Notes: generated from the sequence alone by a model not told the origin. Positions 1 to 7,910 are shown, numbered from the stretch's first letter. The stretch is DNA of 16,642 nt from Chrysochromulina tobinii (GCA_001275005.1 JWZX01000392.1:1-16642), one strand, 5' to 3'. Numbers and translations: made by a program.

Positions 1-401
1 CGTCGGCGCCGAGACGGTGGAGTCTCGGATGCCAGTGAGGAGAAAAAGGTCAGTTCGTCGACTAAATCTGAGGCGTACAATGCCGTGCCCCCACGTAAGT
101 CGTAACCCCCACCGGCCGACACTCGCGGTGGCGCAGGGGGCAGCCCGAACATCGTACGAACATCGTACGAACATCGTTTTGAGAGGGCTTGTTCCGCATA
201 GGCCCGCATACGATCTTCTTACTTCTATGACAGCCATCATGTTGTCGCCCTGAACCTAAAAGATGTCCTAATTCATTGCTGAAAGACAGACGCGTTGCTC
301 ACGCAGACCGGCGCTCATCTGGATCTGCCAACTGCATCATCCAGCTCGAGCTCCTGTTTCCGAGTCTCCTGAGACTTAACTACGTTGCACGCCCCGACGA
401 G
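1..401. other. No gene seen; short 11-bp tandem inside
   Basis: I see no convincing coding sequence here. A 78-codon plus-strand frame (17-253) is Arg-rich, has no recognisable motif and looks like chance in GC-rich DNA. The only structured element is the tandem CGAACATCGTA at 146-177. The stretch lies downstream of the GNAT gene on the minus strand, so it should hold that gene's 3' UTR and poly(A) site, though I cannot point to a clear signal. Confidence 0.5.
146..177. repeat. 11-bp tandem repeat, three copies
   Basis: CGAACATCGTA occurs at 146-156 and 157-167, followed by a 10-base partial copy at 168-177. The copies are exact. No function is apparent; simple slippage duplication in non-coding DNA is the plain reading. 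Confidence 0.85.
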
Positions 402-1238
402 TCAGCCGGCAGAAAGTCGGATCTTGTCGCCACAGCGCCAGAGTTGGGCGCTGTTGCTCGGCGGCGCGCCCACATCTGGCGTCGCGACCCCTGTGGGCTC
501 GGCGGCGGTCGGCGGCGGTGTGATGGGAGTGAGTCGCACAACAACACGCCGTCCCATCTCGACGATCAGGCGAACGGCTACCAACCGAGCGGCCACGTAC
601 GCTGGCGGTGGCGGCGCGGGCAGCGAGGCGACGCCCGTGGCGGTACACCTCGCGGCCAGCTTGCTCACCGCCGCCTCCGCCAGCGCTGCAACCAGGATCA
701 TCTCCGTCTTTTCCTTAGCTGTCTCCTCGTGCTGCTCCCAAACGAAGCCGAGCGAGGTGTACAAGCCGAGCGCGGCCTTGTTTGCCTCGGAGCCGGCGAT
801 CTGCAAGTAGACATCCTTGGGCTTGCCCGACACGAGCGCAGCGCCCATCAGCTGGCGGCCCATTCCACACGAGCGATAGTCGGGCATCACCCACACGAAA
901 TCGATCGACAGGTCGGTAGTGCGCTTCTTCTGGTTGAAGCGGAGGGAGCGGCGGACGACGCCGACCGGCCGCCGGCCACCCTTGCGCGTCGGGACGGTGG
1001 CAACGAGCAAGTCGCGTGGGAAGAGCTGCTTGTCGCGCGATTCGAAGATCTTTGCGATGAAGTTCCTGTCGTGCTTCAGCTTCCGCAGGGCGCCGAGCAC
1101 GTCGCCAAGCTCCTCGATCGAGGCGCTCGGTCCAATCTCGAAACCGTCGGGCAGCGTGCGGCGCTCGGAGTTGCCTGCGGTCCACGCGATGTAGTCCGCG
1201 CGCCGAGCCGACATCTCGTGCTCGTTGCGCACGTTCAT
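402..1238 (-). CDS. GNAT-family N-acetyltransferase
   Basis: A 278-residue protein beginning at an ATG. The central part (about residues 75-185) fits the GNAT fold. Motif A, the acetyl-CoA pyrophosphate-binding loop, reads VMPDYRSCGMGRQLM at about 117-131 and matches the family Q/R-x-x-G-x-G/A pattern (R122, G125, G127). Motif B follows as NKAALGLYTSLGFVW at about 153-167, the usual asparagine plus LGF signature. A preceding strand (SIDFVWV) completes the core. Such enzymes move an acetyl group from acetyl-CoA to an amine; the substrate cannot be told. Residues after about 190 form an Ala/Pro-rich tail of low complexity that may not all be coding, since an unseen intron could end the gene earlier. 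A 323-codon plus-strand frame lies antisense to it and has no domain. The gene is transcribed toward the left edge, with the hydrolase gene behind it in the same orientation. Confidence 0.8.
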   Translation of the reverse strand: MNVRNEHEMSARRADYIAWTAGNSERRTLPDGFEIGPSASIEELGDVLGALRKLKHDRNFIAKIFESRDKQLFPRDLLVATVPTRKGGRRPVGVVRRSLRFNQKKRTTDLSIDFVWVMPDYRSCGMGRQLMGAALVSGKPKDVYLQIAGSEANKAALGLYTSLGFVWEQHEETAKEKTEMILVAALAEAAVSKLAARCTATGVASLPAPPPPAYVAARLVAVRLIVEMGRRVVVRLTPITPPPTAAEPTGVATPDVGAPPSNSAQLWRCGDKIRLSAG

Positions 1239-1345
1239 ATGATATGATGGCTGCTTCTACGCCTCTGTCCGCCGAGACTGTCTGTCCTGTCTCTCACTCA
1301 CTCGCACGGCAAGCAACGCGCCTTGTGTCCAAACGCCGACGGTCA

Positions 1346-1357
1346 GACCTGCAGGTC
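1346..1357. promoter_or_regulatory. Palindrome upstream of the GNAT gene
   Basis: GACCTGCAGGTC is a perfect 12-bp palindrome about 110 bp upstream of the GNAT start codon, embedded in a 13-bp-period direct repeat of GGTCAGACCTG. The position suits a dimeric transcription-factor site. That role is inferred from position and symmetry alone. Confidence 0.25.
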
Positions 1358-1457
1358 AGACCTGGCCTTTGGAACGGACTTGATTTCATTATGAATTCAC
1401 ACCAACCCTCAAAGTTTCACAGGTGTGTCCCAGAAAGTCTGATTCACCCATGTGCTC

Positions 1458-1500
1458 GAATCACACTCATAAAAAATAAAAGAATCACACTCATAAAAAA
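1458..1500. repeat. Two direct copies of a 19-bp A-rich repeat
   Basis: GAATCACACTCATAAAAAA occurs at 1458-1476 and again at 1482-1500, a 24-bp period. Both copies are exact. It sits between two minus-strand genes. On the minus strand this is a T-rich tract and may lie in the hydrolase 3' region or the distal GNAT promoter. Confidence 0.8.
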
Positions 1501-1614
1501 GCCTTTCTTTTAAATTCCCCCCCTATCTCGCCGTCGCTCCCCATCGGAGAGGCAGAGGGCCGAGAGGGCCAGGGCCGAGTTGGTCATCCGGTCTCCGCGT
1601 CTCCCCCTCGGCGC

Positions 1615-3431
1615 TCAGCCATGCCCACATCCCTCAGCCGCGCCCACCATGGCGCCCACTCCCCGAGCCGCGCGCGAGCCCACTCCCGCGACGCTCTCGA
1701 CGACCTGCCTGCGCTTCTCGACGGAGTTGAGGAAGGCGCCGTGGTCGAGACCCTCCCAGAGGACCGCGCGCAGCTCTCGCCGCAGCCCGTGCTCCTGCTC
1801 GCGTGCATTGATGGCCGCCTGCGCGTCGGCATAGATCGTCTCGCCGTCCACGTACCGATCGTGCTGTGCGACGAAGAGGGTGACATGCTGCTCGGGCGAG
1901 CGTACCCCACGGTCGAGGTCGTCCGCATCCAGCCAGAGCACATTCTCCCACCAGAAGAAGTTGCGCATGAGCACACCCACGAGCCGCGGGTCCGAGTGGA
2001 TCAGATAGTCCTTGATCCGGCCAATCAACCGTCGCTTGGCGGAGATGCGTCGCTTGGCGGCGTTCTTCCCAAAGACGGCGGGCTCGTAGACAAAGCTCTT
2101 GCAAAGAGTGGACCGGTGCGCACCCACGCACACTGGGTCAACGAGCGTCGCAGAGCGCACGCACTCGCCCGCGTGCTTGAGCAAATGGGCCACCGCAAAG
2201 GTGCCGTACGAGTGCCCGATCACATCGGCTGTAAGTGATTTCCAAGTGCTGATCGCGGCCACGTCGTCGAGCATTGCGCGCACCATCAGCACGCTCACCG
2301 CCGGGTTGGCGCCATAGTCCACCGGCATGGTCAATCGAATGTGGGGCAACTCGACGGCGACGATCGTGCGCTCGCCGCCCGCATGGGCAGCGAGATCCGC
2401 CAAGAGCGGTGCGTAATTGACTGCGCGAGGGCGCGAGACGCGAAATACCAACGCGCAGCAAGTCAGTGCACGCGGCGGCGCGCGGGGCGGCGCGGCGGCG
2501 CGGCGAGCTGAACGGGCGCGGCACCGCCGCAGCTACAGTCGCATGGCGTGGAGCTCGTCAGGGGTGGAGTTCGTCAGGGTTCGTCAGGGTACGTCAGGGT
2601 TCGTCAGGGTGGAGTTCGTCAGGGTGGAGTACGTCAGGGTTGGAGCCCATGGAGCTTGTCAGGGGTGGAGTGCGGGCTCGATGGCTCAGGGGTCTGCAGC
2701 GCACCGCTGTACCCGAGCCCAATGCCATGGAACAGAACAATCGGAGGCGCTTCGGGCGCGTCCGGGCGGCTCGGCGGGCGATGCCAGTAGCGCAGTCGCT
2801 CGCCCGGGTGCTTGGCACTCTTCGCCGTGCGCGGCGCGAAGCCCAGCTCCCTTAGCATCCGCCATTGGCTCCATCGGCCAACTAGGAGCTGCGTGAGAAG
2901 GTAGAGGACCAGCGGTTTGTGCTTGGTGAAGGGAGCGAGCGGGTCGACGTTGGGGCGCATGCAGAAGAGGCCGCGCGTGCGCCCCTCATTCGGTGTGAGC
3001 GACGTCATTCGAGTCGAACCAAAGGGGCGGCCGCTGAGCTGCTCGAACGTGGCAATGTCCTCCTCCAACTCGGCGCGCTCGCCAGTCGAGCAAGCTTCCC
3101 AGGAGGCCCGGTTGAACCAGGCCCAAGCCAACCAGGTTTGCACAGCTTCGCGGTCGATTTCGTTCCATGGTGCGCCGTGGAACCATCCCGAGATGAAGCG
3201 CTGGCCACGTTCGGGCGTGGAGCCGTCCCCGAATTCAGTGCTCAAGATACGACTGACCTGCTTGCGGCGGAGCTCAGTAGTGAAGGCGGTCCCTGAAGGC
3301 GGACTCGTCTCGCTTGCAAAGAGTGGCGGCGGCACGCCGAGACGACTTTGCTGCGCGCGACTCCACACAAAGAAGGCCCCTTCCGCACAGAGGAAGCAAG
3401 CTGCAGCCCGTGCGGCGTTGCCATGAAGCAT
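1615..3431 (-). CDS. Alpha/beta hydrolase, two exons
   Basis: The gene is join(3431..2705, 2420..1615) on the minus strand, 510 residues. Splicing GT(GCGC) at 2704 to CAG at 2421 restores one frame and joins two halves of a single fold. Exon 1 carries a weakly hydrophobic N-terminus (about 11-24), a long lead region and the oxyanion-hole strand IVLFHGIG (HGIG at 235-238). Exon 2 carries the nucleophile elbow GHSYGT (Ser313), an acid at FVAQHDRYVD (Asp430) and the catalytic histidine in LDHGAF (His469), giving a Ser-Asp-His triad in the right order. The conserved lead segment (SGWFHGAP, then WLAWAWF) is reminiscent of long-lead hydrolases of fungi and algae. It is a probable esterase or lipase-like enzyme of unknown substrate. 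The donor choice is supported by frame and fold but not by transcript data. Confidence 0.8.
2421..2704 (-). other. Intron of the alpha/beta hydrolase gene
   Basis: This 284-bp stretch separates the oxyanion-hole half from the catalytic-serine half of the hydrolase. On the minus strand it begins GTGCGC and ends CGCAG; removing it joins codon fragment G with TC to make a valine and keeps the frame. It contains in-frame stops in the exon 1 frame and a minisatellite, and its amino-acid content in any frame is repetitive. Confidence 0.7.
2556..2665. repeat. CGTCAGGGT minisatellite within the intron
   Basis: About eight copies of CGTCAGGG(T/G) start at 2556, 2572, 2582, 2592, 2602, 2617, 2632 and 2657 (the last begins TGTCAGGGG). 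Spacing is 10 bp, or about 15 bp where the spacer GGAGT is inserted between copies. Plus-strand open frames here read as VRQGGVRQG and are repeat artefacts. The array lies wholly inside the predicted hydrolase intron. Confidence 0.85.
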
Positions 3432-3888
3432 GTTGGTGAGCTATCGGAATCCGGACGAGAGGTAATCGCACGCGAGTGCGAGGTAACACGGGATCGGTTG
3501 GATTGCAATGAACTTGCCAATTCGATGAGCGAGCGAGCGAGCGTGCGTGCGAACGACGATGTCCTCGGGCCGGTGTGCAGAGGCGAGGCGACGACCCTGT
3601 GGGCTGGCGGAGATGAGATTGCGTTTTGATGAAACATGCAAAAATTCCTCATATTTGGAATTGTCTATTGTGAGATGGAAGCTGCATGATGATGATGAGA
3701 CGGGGGCGTTGAGGTACAAAAAAGCTGTTTCGCGATCACGGGAGACGCACGGGGAGACGAGGATTGCTTTATTACCCCTCTGCTGGCTGCTGCGCTTTCA
3801 TCGAACGAAGCAACGCGAATGGTCACCTCCAGCTATCGGCATGCTCGCATGCATGCTTGCAGCTTTGGCCTGTCGCGCCGCATCGCAC
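3432..3888. other. Spacer upstream of the hydrolase, no gene seen
   Basis: The stretch between the hydrolase start codon and the translin-like exon has only short, motif-free open frames and a lower GC content than its neighbours, with AT-rich patches around 3640-3720. It should contain the hydrolase promoter. I looked on the minus strand for a continuation of the translin-like exon (a DLTGELMR-type segment) and found none. Confidence 0.5.
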
Positions 3889-4140
3889 GCCACGCCCAAT
3901 AGATAGTCGGGTGCCGTAAGCCGCACATCGAGGCTGCTGCTGCTGCTGCTGCTGCTGCCGCTGCTGCCGCTGCTACCGCTACCGGTGCCAGGCGAGCGGC
4001 ATACGAATGCGTCCCGGACATCGCGTAGGGCTTGTAGCTTGCCAAGCGCCTCGGCCTCGCTGATGGCCTCGAGCTGGTCGAGAACAGGGGCGAGGCGCTG
4101 GCGGACGGTTGTCTCGGAGACGAGGTAAGCGATCAAGCAC
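3889..4140 (-). pseudogene. Orphan translin/TRAX-family exon
   Basis: A minus-strand open stretch of 83 codons shows two family landmarks. AYLVSETTV at the start resembles the translin/TRAX helix with YLETETLV. LTAPDYLLGVA at the end matches the very conserved TRAX segment TPxDYLLGVADLTGELMR. Between them is a low-complexity Gly/Ser insert of about 20 residues encoded by a GCT-type triplet run, where TRAX proteins have a variable loop. The frame stops resembling the family exactly after GVA, where a GTGCG donor occurs at 3888; a CAG acceptor sits at 4142-4141 after a pyrimidine-rich run. So this behaves as one internal exon. No upstream exon fits (the exostosin gene lies there) and none is found downstream. 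It may be a relic, or an exon of a gene whose large introns span its neighbours. Translin and TRAX form a nucleic-acid-binding nuclease complex. The family call is moderate. Confidence 0.45.
3933..3985. repeat. Triplet repeat coding for a serine run
   Basis: An imperfect (GCT)n/(GCC) tract; on the minus strand it reads as a Gly/Ser then poly-Ser stretch of about 20 residues inside the translin-like exon. Triplet periodicity keeps the frame, as expected of a slippage-grown loop in a coding exon. Confidence 0.75.
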
Positions 4141-4142
4141 CT

Positions 4143-4214
4143 GCTCAGAGGGATGGGATCTAATGAGATCTAATGGGATCTAATGAGATCTAATGAGCTC
4201 AGAGGGATGGGATC
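4143..4214. repeat. Four 10-bp tandem units between 18-bp direct repeats
   Basis: Four copies of GATCTAATG(A/G) occupy 4157-4196. They are bracketed by two exact copies of GCTCAGAGGGATGGGATC at 4143-4160 and 4197-4214. The block lies between the end of the exostosin gene and the translin-like exon, and its left copy overlaps the predicted splice acceptor of that exon. Duplication by slippage or by a small insertion that left direct repeats could both give this layout. Confidence 0.85.
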
Positions 4215-4218
4215 CTCA

Positions 4219-5790
4219 TCAAAGCCCTGCATCAAAGGCCATCAGACTGGCGCTCAGAGGGTGGATCGCGCACCAATCCAGCCAGGATGTGTACGGCAGG
4301 AAGCGTGAGAGCCGCTGCCCCAGTCCATGCGACTCATCCATGGAAGCATTCAGGCGGGCCCGGTCGGGTGAGGGTCGCTTGGAATGCAGGGGCGGCACGA
4401 CAATGATGGGGATGCAGCCACCCGCGCCGCCGATGGCCACCGCCTCCGCAATCTTCTTGGTCGACCAAGTGTCCCCGGGTGCGACCAAGCAGAAGCGATG
4501 GGCCATCGCTCGGCCTAGGTACGCGTCGTCTTGCTGCCCGTGTGCAGCCATGTGGCTGCGTCCATCGGTGTGGCCTTGGGCTGCGATGAAGCGGCGCGAG
4601 CTTGTGGCATCTGCTTCCATATCAGGTAGCTCGGACGTAAAGTTCACCAGCTCCAAGTAGGGTTTGCAGCGCTGCCGGAAGCTGCGTAGTGCCGCGCTGT
4701 CGGAGCGCGTACGGAGGAGGCTCGCGTCACAAGAGCTCTCCCTGCCGCAGCCGAGGGCGTGGCAATGCGTCCCAAGGAAGCTGACCAGCCCACTCACATG
4801 GCCATTGTACACGCTCCCCTGAACTGAGCGGATGCGCTCGAGCTTCGCCTCACCCTCGAGGGCGAGCGCGCGTCGGCGCAGCTCGAGGTCGCTCAGCAGG
4901 CACGTCCGATACGAGCCGATGGTGCACAGGATCGTCCATGAGGTGGCGGTGACGCGCGGGTCGCGCCTCAACTGCTTCCAGATGAGGTATCGCGTCGGCT
5001 TTATAAAGAGTTTCGGCACGTGCCCCGCGAAGAAGAGCAGCTTACGCCGCGACCACGGCACGATGGGCGGCGGTTGCTCTGTAGCGCCGCCAGCGCCGCC
5101 AGCGCCCGCGCGCTCCGCGTCCCCGGCCGCGTCCCCGGCCGTTGCTCCGTTGCCATCGCCGACCAGCCACGCAGGCGATGCGACCACGAAGGGCGTCACC
5201 TGCACGGAGGGCGGGTCGGCGCTGCGCATCGCCTCGGCGAGAGTGACAATGTTGCGCGGCTTGAAGGAGCCCCGGGTGTCCGCCCACGGCACACCACACA
5301 TGTTTGCCTGGAGAACGACCAAGATTGCGCCGTCATCCCAGCTCGCATTGGCGGCGCCGTGCGGCCAGAGCGTTCGGTCGCTCAGCATCTTGTACCAATT
5401 CGTGCGGCGCATGAACGTCTTGCCCGCGACGCAAAAAAGCGAGAAGTTGGCCACTGCGACTACCAAATCTGCCTCGCTGCGAGTGTACGTTCTCCACGGC
5501 GAACGCTTGGCTGCCTCAGCGAGGTGCAGCTCCATGGCGTATTGGTGAGAAGGCCATGCCGCCGGCTGCCGGTGAGCCGCCAGCGGCTGATGCAGCTCGT
5601 GCACGTAGACCTTGCAGTGCTGCGCGGCGAGTACGTGGGTCGTGCTAGCCGCCCTCGACGTACGCATTTTCGTCAAGAGAAAAGCCTGGTATGTGCAGGA
5701 TGCATGCCAAAAAATCGCTGGCTTTTTAGTATTTCGATCACCCCTATTAAGGCCAAAAGTTTTCACACGCGGTCGCCAGTTTTCACACAT
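4219..5790 (-). CDS. Exostosin-like (GT47) glycosyltransferase
   Basis: The open frame holds 523 codons. The start is uncertain: an ATG at 5790 gives the long form, but residues 1-41 are AT-richer and unlike the rest, and the ATG at 5667 (residue 42) is the more likely start, giving 482 residues. Exostosin landmarks appear in order: an opening CKVYVHEL strand, RRKLLFFAGHVPK in the middle, and the C-terminal acceptor/donor region MAHRFCLVAPGDTWSTKKIAEA followed by GGCIPIIV. These are the features of the GT47 fold, which transfers sugars from nucleotide donors in the Golgi. No clear N-terminal signal anchor is visible, so an upstream exon may exist. An Ala/Gly-rich insert sits at about 222-240. 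The gene is divergent from the PLOD-type glycosyltransferase, the two ATGs being 36 or 159 bp apart. The donor sugar and acceptor are not predictable. Confidence 0.78.
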   Translation of the reverse strand: MCENWRPRVKTFGLNRGDRNTKKPAIFWHASCTYQAFLLTKMRTSRAASTTHVLAAQHCKVYVHELHQPLAAHRQPAAWPSHQYAMELHLAEAAKRSPWRTYTRSEADLVVAVANFSLFCVAGKTFMRRTNWYKMLSDRTLWPHGAANASWDDGAILVVLQANMCGVPWADTRGSFKPRNIVTLAEAMRSADPPSVQVTPFVVASPAWLVGDGNGATAGDAAGDAERAGAGGAGGATEQPPPIVPWSRRKLLFFAGHVPKLFIKPTRYLIWKQLRRDPRVTATSWTILCTIGSYRTCLLSDLELRRRALALEGEAKLERIRSVQGSVYNGHVSGLVSFLGTHCHALGCGRESSCDASLLRTRSDSAALRSFRQRCKPYLELVNFTSELPDMEADATSSRRFIAAQGHTDGRSHMAAHGQQDDAYLGRAMAHRFCLVAPGDTWSTKKIAEAVAIGGAGGCIPIIVVPPLHSKRPSPDRARLNASMDESHGLGQRLSRFLPYTSWLDWCAIHPLSASLMAFDAGL

Positions 5791-5825
5791 CGAGATTTCG
5801 CGCGAGAGCCACTTTTCACACGTCC
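5668..5825. promoter_or_regulatory. Shared promoter region of two divergent glycosyltransferases
   Basis: This 158-bp gap, taking 5667 as the exostosin start, separates two head-to-head genes and must hold both promoters. It has three exact copies of TTTTCACAC at 5760-5768, 5780-5788 and 5813-5821, the last ending four bases before the plus-strand ATG. It is AT-richer than the flanking coding DNA. The repeated box is seen directly; that it binds a regulator is inferred. Confidence 0.5.
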
Positions 5826-7094
5826 ATGCCTGTCAAAGGCAACGAGTACTACAAGACGCGCGTCGATGCACGACGATGGCAGTTATCGCTCGACCCGTTC
5901 GACCCGTCCACTCTCGCGCGTTGCACGCACGTCGCCAAGAGTTGGCTTGCGCTTTCGGACAATCCATCGGGCTCACCAATCCTCATGACGTATGCAACGA
6001 GCGTGGAGCCCCGATGGCTCCTCGGCCTTTCGGCGGCGAGTCACCGCGTGCCGCTAGTACTTGTTGGCCCGTCAATGCCCGCGTGGAAGTGGTATGAGGG
6101 CGGCGCGACGAGAAAGGTGCCCGGGGTGCTGCGAGCTCTCCAGGTTCTCCACGAGGTGCTGCCGCATGCTCCCGTTGCGCTCGTTGACAGCAGCGACCTG
6201 CTCATAGCGAATGAATTCATGCCGGAGCATGCGGAGCTCGTCCGCAACCTTGGCCCACAGTCCGTGATGGCTGGTGGAGAATGCAACAGCTGGCCAGTTT
6301 GCTACCGCAGCCTCTACGCTTCTCACCCCGAGTTCCAGCGATGCGTGGCGGCGCGGCACGCTCCGTGCTACCCTAATTTCGGCGTGCAGATCGCGCCCTC
6401 TCCGGGCACGCTGCGCGAGTACCTTCGCAGCCTGCTCTCCATGCTCGAGGCCACGCGCCGCCTGCCCACACCCGCTGAGCGCGGCTATGATCAGGCCGCG
6501 CTCCATCGGCTCTACCTCGGCCAAGGGGGAGTGGGCCAAGGGGGAGTGGCCAGCCCTCTGAACGACGAGGTGACCAAATATCGCACGAACCGCTCCGCAA
6601 GCGCTCCACTCGGCCCGCGGCTTCGAGTGGATGGCGAGTCGTCGCTCGTGCTTCAGCTGTGGAGTTGCAGTGCCGACGGTCCGAGCACACGTTCTCGTGG
6701 CGGCAAGGGAGGCTGGGAGTATTGCAGTGACGTGCGGCACGAGCCTCTTACGCGGATCTCGACGGTGACCGGCTCGGCACGCAGCGTGACGCTCCGGTAC
6801 AATGGAAGTGAAGGCGTGGTCACACGGCCATGGCTGCTCCACGCCAACGGCCGGCATTCCCACATGGGCGCTCCCGCTCTGCAACGGCTCCTCCGACACT
6901 ATGTGGGAGTGGCCCCGGGGCCGAGCTCGCTGCCGCCTGCGCAAGGCGAGCACGCTCGTGCAGCAGCGCTGCCGCTCATGCCGGACGATGTGCGATGGGG
7001 CCATCCGGTGCTCGTGCTCGAGTCGTATAGCGAGGGAGCGTGCTTCACGACCACGCTCGGCTGGCTTCTCAACAGGAGCAGCGCGGCATATTGA
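5826..7094 (+). CDS. PLOD-type glycosyltransferase
   Basis: A 422-residue protein from an ATG that follows the TTTTCACAC boxes. Its order of motifs matches the glycosyltransferase domain found in procollagen-lysine hydroxylases (PLOD) and related algal proteins: a first strand ILMTYATSVEPR (52-63), a metal-site region VALVDSSDLL (118-126, DSSD in place of the usual DxD), a GGECNSWP turn (150-157, as in the SAE-CWP motif), CYPNFGVQIAPS (181-192, the YLNSG-type motif), YDQAALH (221-227) and HANGRHSH (339-346, the family H-x-NG). Such enzymes add hexoses, typically galactose or glucose, to hydroxylated side chains in the secretory pathway. No hydroxylase domain follows. An in-frame 15-bp duplication gives GQGGV twice at 232-241. 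No signal peptide is evident at this start. Confidence 0.75.
   Translation: MPVKGNEYYKTRVDARRWQLSLDPFDPSTLARCTHVAKSWLALSDNPSGSPILMTYATSVEPRWLLGLSAASHRVPLVLVGPSMPAWKWYEGGATRKVPGVLRALQVLHEVLPHAPVALVDSSDLLIANEFMPEHAELVRNLGPQSVMAGGECNSWPVCYRSLYASHPEFQRCVAARHAPCYPNFGVQIAPSPGTLREYLRSLLSMLEATRRLPTPAERGYDQAALHRLYLGQGGVGQGGVASPLNDEVTKYRTNRSASAPLGPRLRVDGESSLVLQLWSCSADGPSTRSRGGKGGWEYCSDVRHEPLTRISTVTGSARSVTLRYNGSEGVVTRPWLLHANGRHSHMGAPALQRLLRHYVGVAPGPSSLPPAQGEHARAAALPLMPDDVRWGHPVLVLESYSEGACFTTTLGWLLNRSSAAY
6519..6548 (+). repeat. In-frame 15-bp tandem duplication in the glycosyltransferase
   Basis: GGCCAAGGGGGAGTG occurs at 6519-6533 and 6534-6548 without mismatch and adds five residues to a surface-like loop just after the YDQ motif. 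The exactness suggests a recent slippage event. Confidence 0.85.
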
Positions 7095-7179
7095 CTCAAT
7101 AGGAGCTGAGTCAAAGTGCGCGCGCCGTGGTCGCTTCATCAACAAACCAGTCTAAAATACTCGTATTGCTCGAAACTGC

Positions 7180-7195
7180 CTGACTGACTGACTGA
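7180..7195. repeat. (CTGA)4 microsatellite
   Basis: Four exact CTGA units lie in the 3' flank of the PLOD-type gene. The reverse-complement motif, TCAG four times, occurs at 13952-13967 near the uL23m gene. Confidence 0.9.
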
Positions 7196-7220
7196 GTGGC
7201 CCCAAACGATACAAGCAGTG

Positions 7221-7226
7221 AATAAA
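7221..7226 (+). terminator. Candidate poly(A) signal AATAAA
   Basis: AATAAA lies 127 bases after the stop codon of the plus-strand PLOD-type glycosyltransferase, a usual distance for a 3' UTR. Whether this organism uses that hexamer is unknown. Confidence 0.35.
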
Positions 7227-7375
7227 CTCCCACCTGGAAGCCACAAGCTTATTTATCGTCGAACGTCAACAACATACAGCGCCTGTGGCTGAGTGCTGCT
7301 CATCTGTCAATGGTGCCTCGCTCCGATTGGGCGACATTTCCCAGCGTTCCGTGACGAGAGGGGACGCCGGAGGCG

Positions 7376-7831
7376 TCACAGAAGCCAGTTCGCATGCAAT
7401 TTTGTTGAGGAGGATCGAGTAATTGGGTGCCCTATAGTCAGCTGCATGCAGCAGCAGACTGGGCCTCGATGCAGAGCGCCGCAGGTGTTGCAAAAGTGCG
7501 GCGCCGGGACGTCCTCGGGCTCGTTAATGTCGTCGGTCCATTGATTCATGGCATGGCTGCACCGTGGACTCAGTGACGTCGCTGCGTCGCATATGAGCCC
7601 TGGTGGTGTCTCCATGATTTCGTCGGCGCGCCATCGAGCCTCGTACCTCGGAGAGAAACAAAAGCCACCACTGGGTCGAGCCTCATCGACATCATCATCA
7701 ACGTGCGCCGACTGTCCCCTTTGCCGAGTGGTCACGAGCCACGGCGGCAAAGCGTCACGGTCTTGTTCATCCGCATGGTTTGGAGAATAGCCCGCGCTCA
7801 GCACCCCCGCGCGCGCTCTAGGGAAAACCAA
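7376..7831 (-). CDS. Doubtful small Cys-containing protein
   Basis: An open frame of 151 codons, starting only at TTG; the first ATG is at about residue 73. The stretch has a balanced, acidic composition (DEQDRDALPP, then HVDDDVDEARP) unlike the Arg-rich shadows elsewhere. Near the C-terminus it has CNTCGALHRGPVCCC, a C-x2-C then C-C-C cluster reminiscent of a zinc ribbon. I do not recognise a family. It lies between two plus-strand genes with nothing opposing it. It could be the last exon of a minus-strand gene whose upstream part is hidden, or a chance frame. Existence as a gene is less likely than not. Confidence 0.25.
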   Translation of the reverse strand: MVFPRARAGVLSAGYSPNHADEQDRDALPPWLVTTRQRGQSAHVDDDVDEARPSGGFCFSPRYEARWRADEIMETPPGLICDAATSLSPRCSHAMNQWTDDINEPEDVPAPHFCNTCGALHRGPVCCCMQLTIGHPITRSSSTKLHANWLL

Positions 7832-7910
7832 ATTTGGGGTATCCGAGCATCTTTCGTGAGGGGCCCAACCCGGCGCCCGACCTACAAGGTGATGTTTCGT
7901 GAATTTTGCG

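Larger units (their letters stand above)
1239..1614. other. Intergenic spacer with palindrome and A-rich direct repeat
   Basis: No gene is seen. This spacer should hold the GNAT promoter and the hydrolase 3' UTR, both minus strand. It contains a duplicated GGTCAGACCTG (1341-1351 and 1354-1364) whose overlap forms the perfect palindrome GACCTGCAGGTC at 1346-1357. It also contains two copies of GAATCACACTCATAAAAAA at 1458-1476 and 1482-1500. Base composition swings to A-rich in this stretch. Confidence 0.6.

Noticed and set aside
276-1247. 323-codon plus-strand open frame
   Set aside because: It is antisense to the GNAT gene, Arg/His-rich and lacks any motif, while the minus strand has clear acetyltransferase signatures.
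2417-2896. Plus-strand frames reading VRQGGVRQG
   Set aside because: They come from the intronic minisatellite and oppose a supported hydrolase exon.
5020-5988. 322-codon plus-strand open frame across the divergent promoter
   Set aside because: It overlaps the antisense of the exostosin gene and the start of the PLOD-type gene in the wrong frame, is Arg-rich, and has no domain.
6072-7145. 357-codon minus-strand open frame
   Set aside because: Antisense shadow of the PLOD-type glycosyltransferase; no recognisable features.
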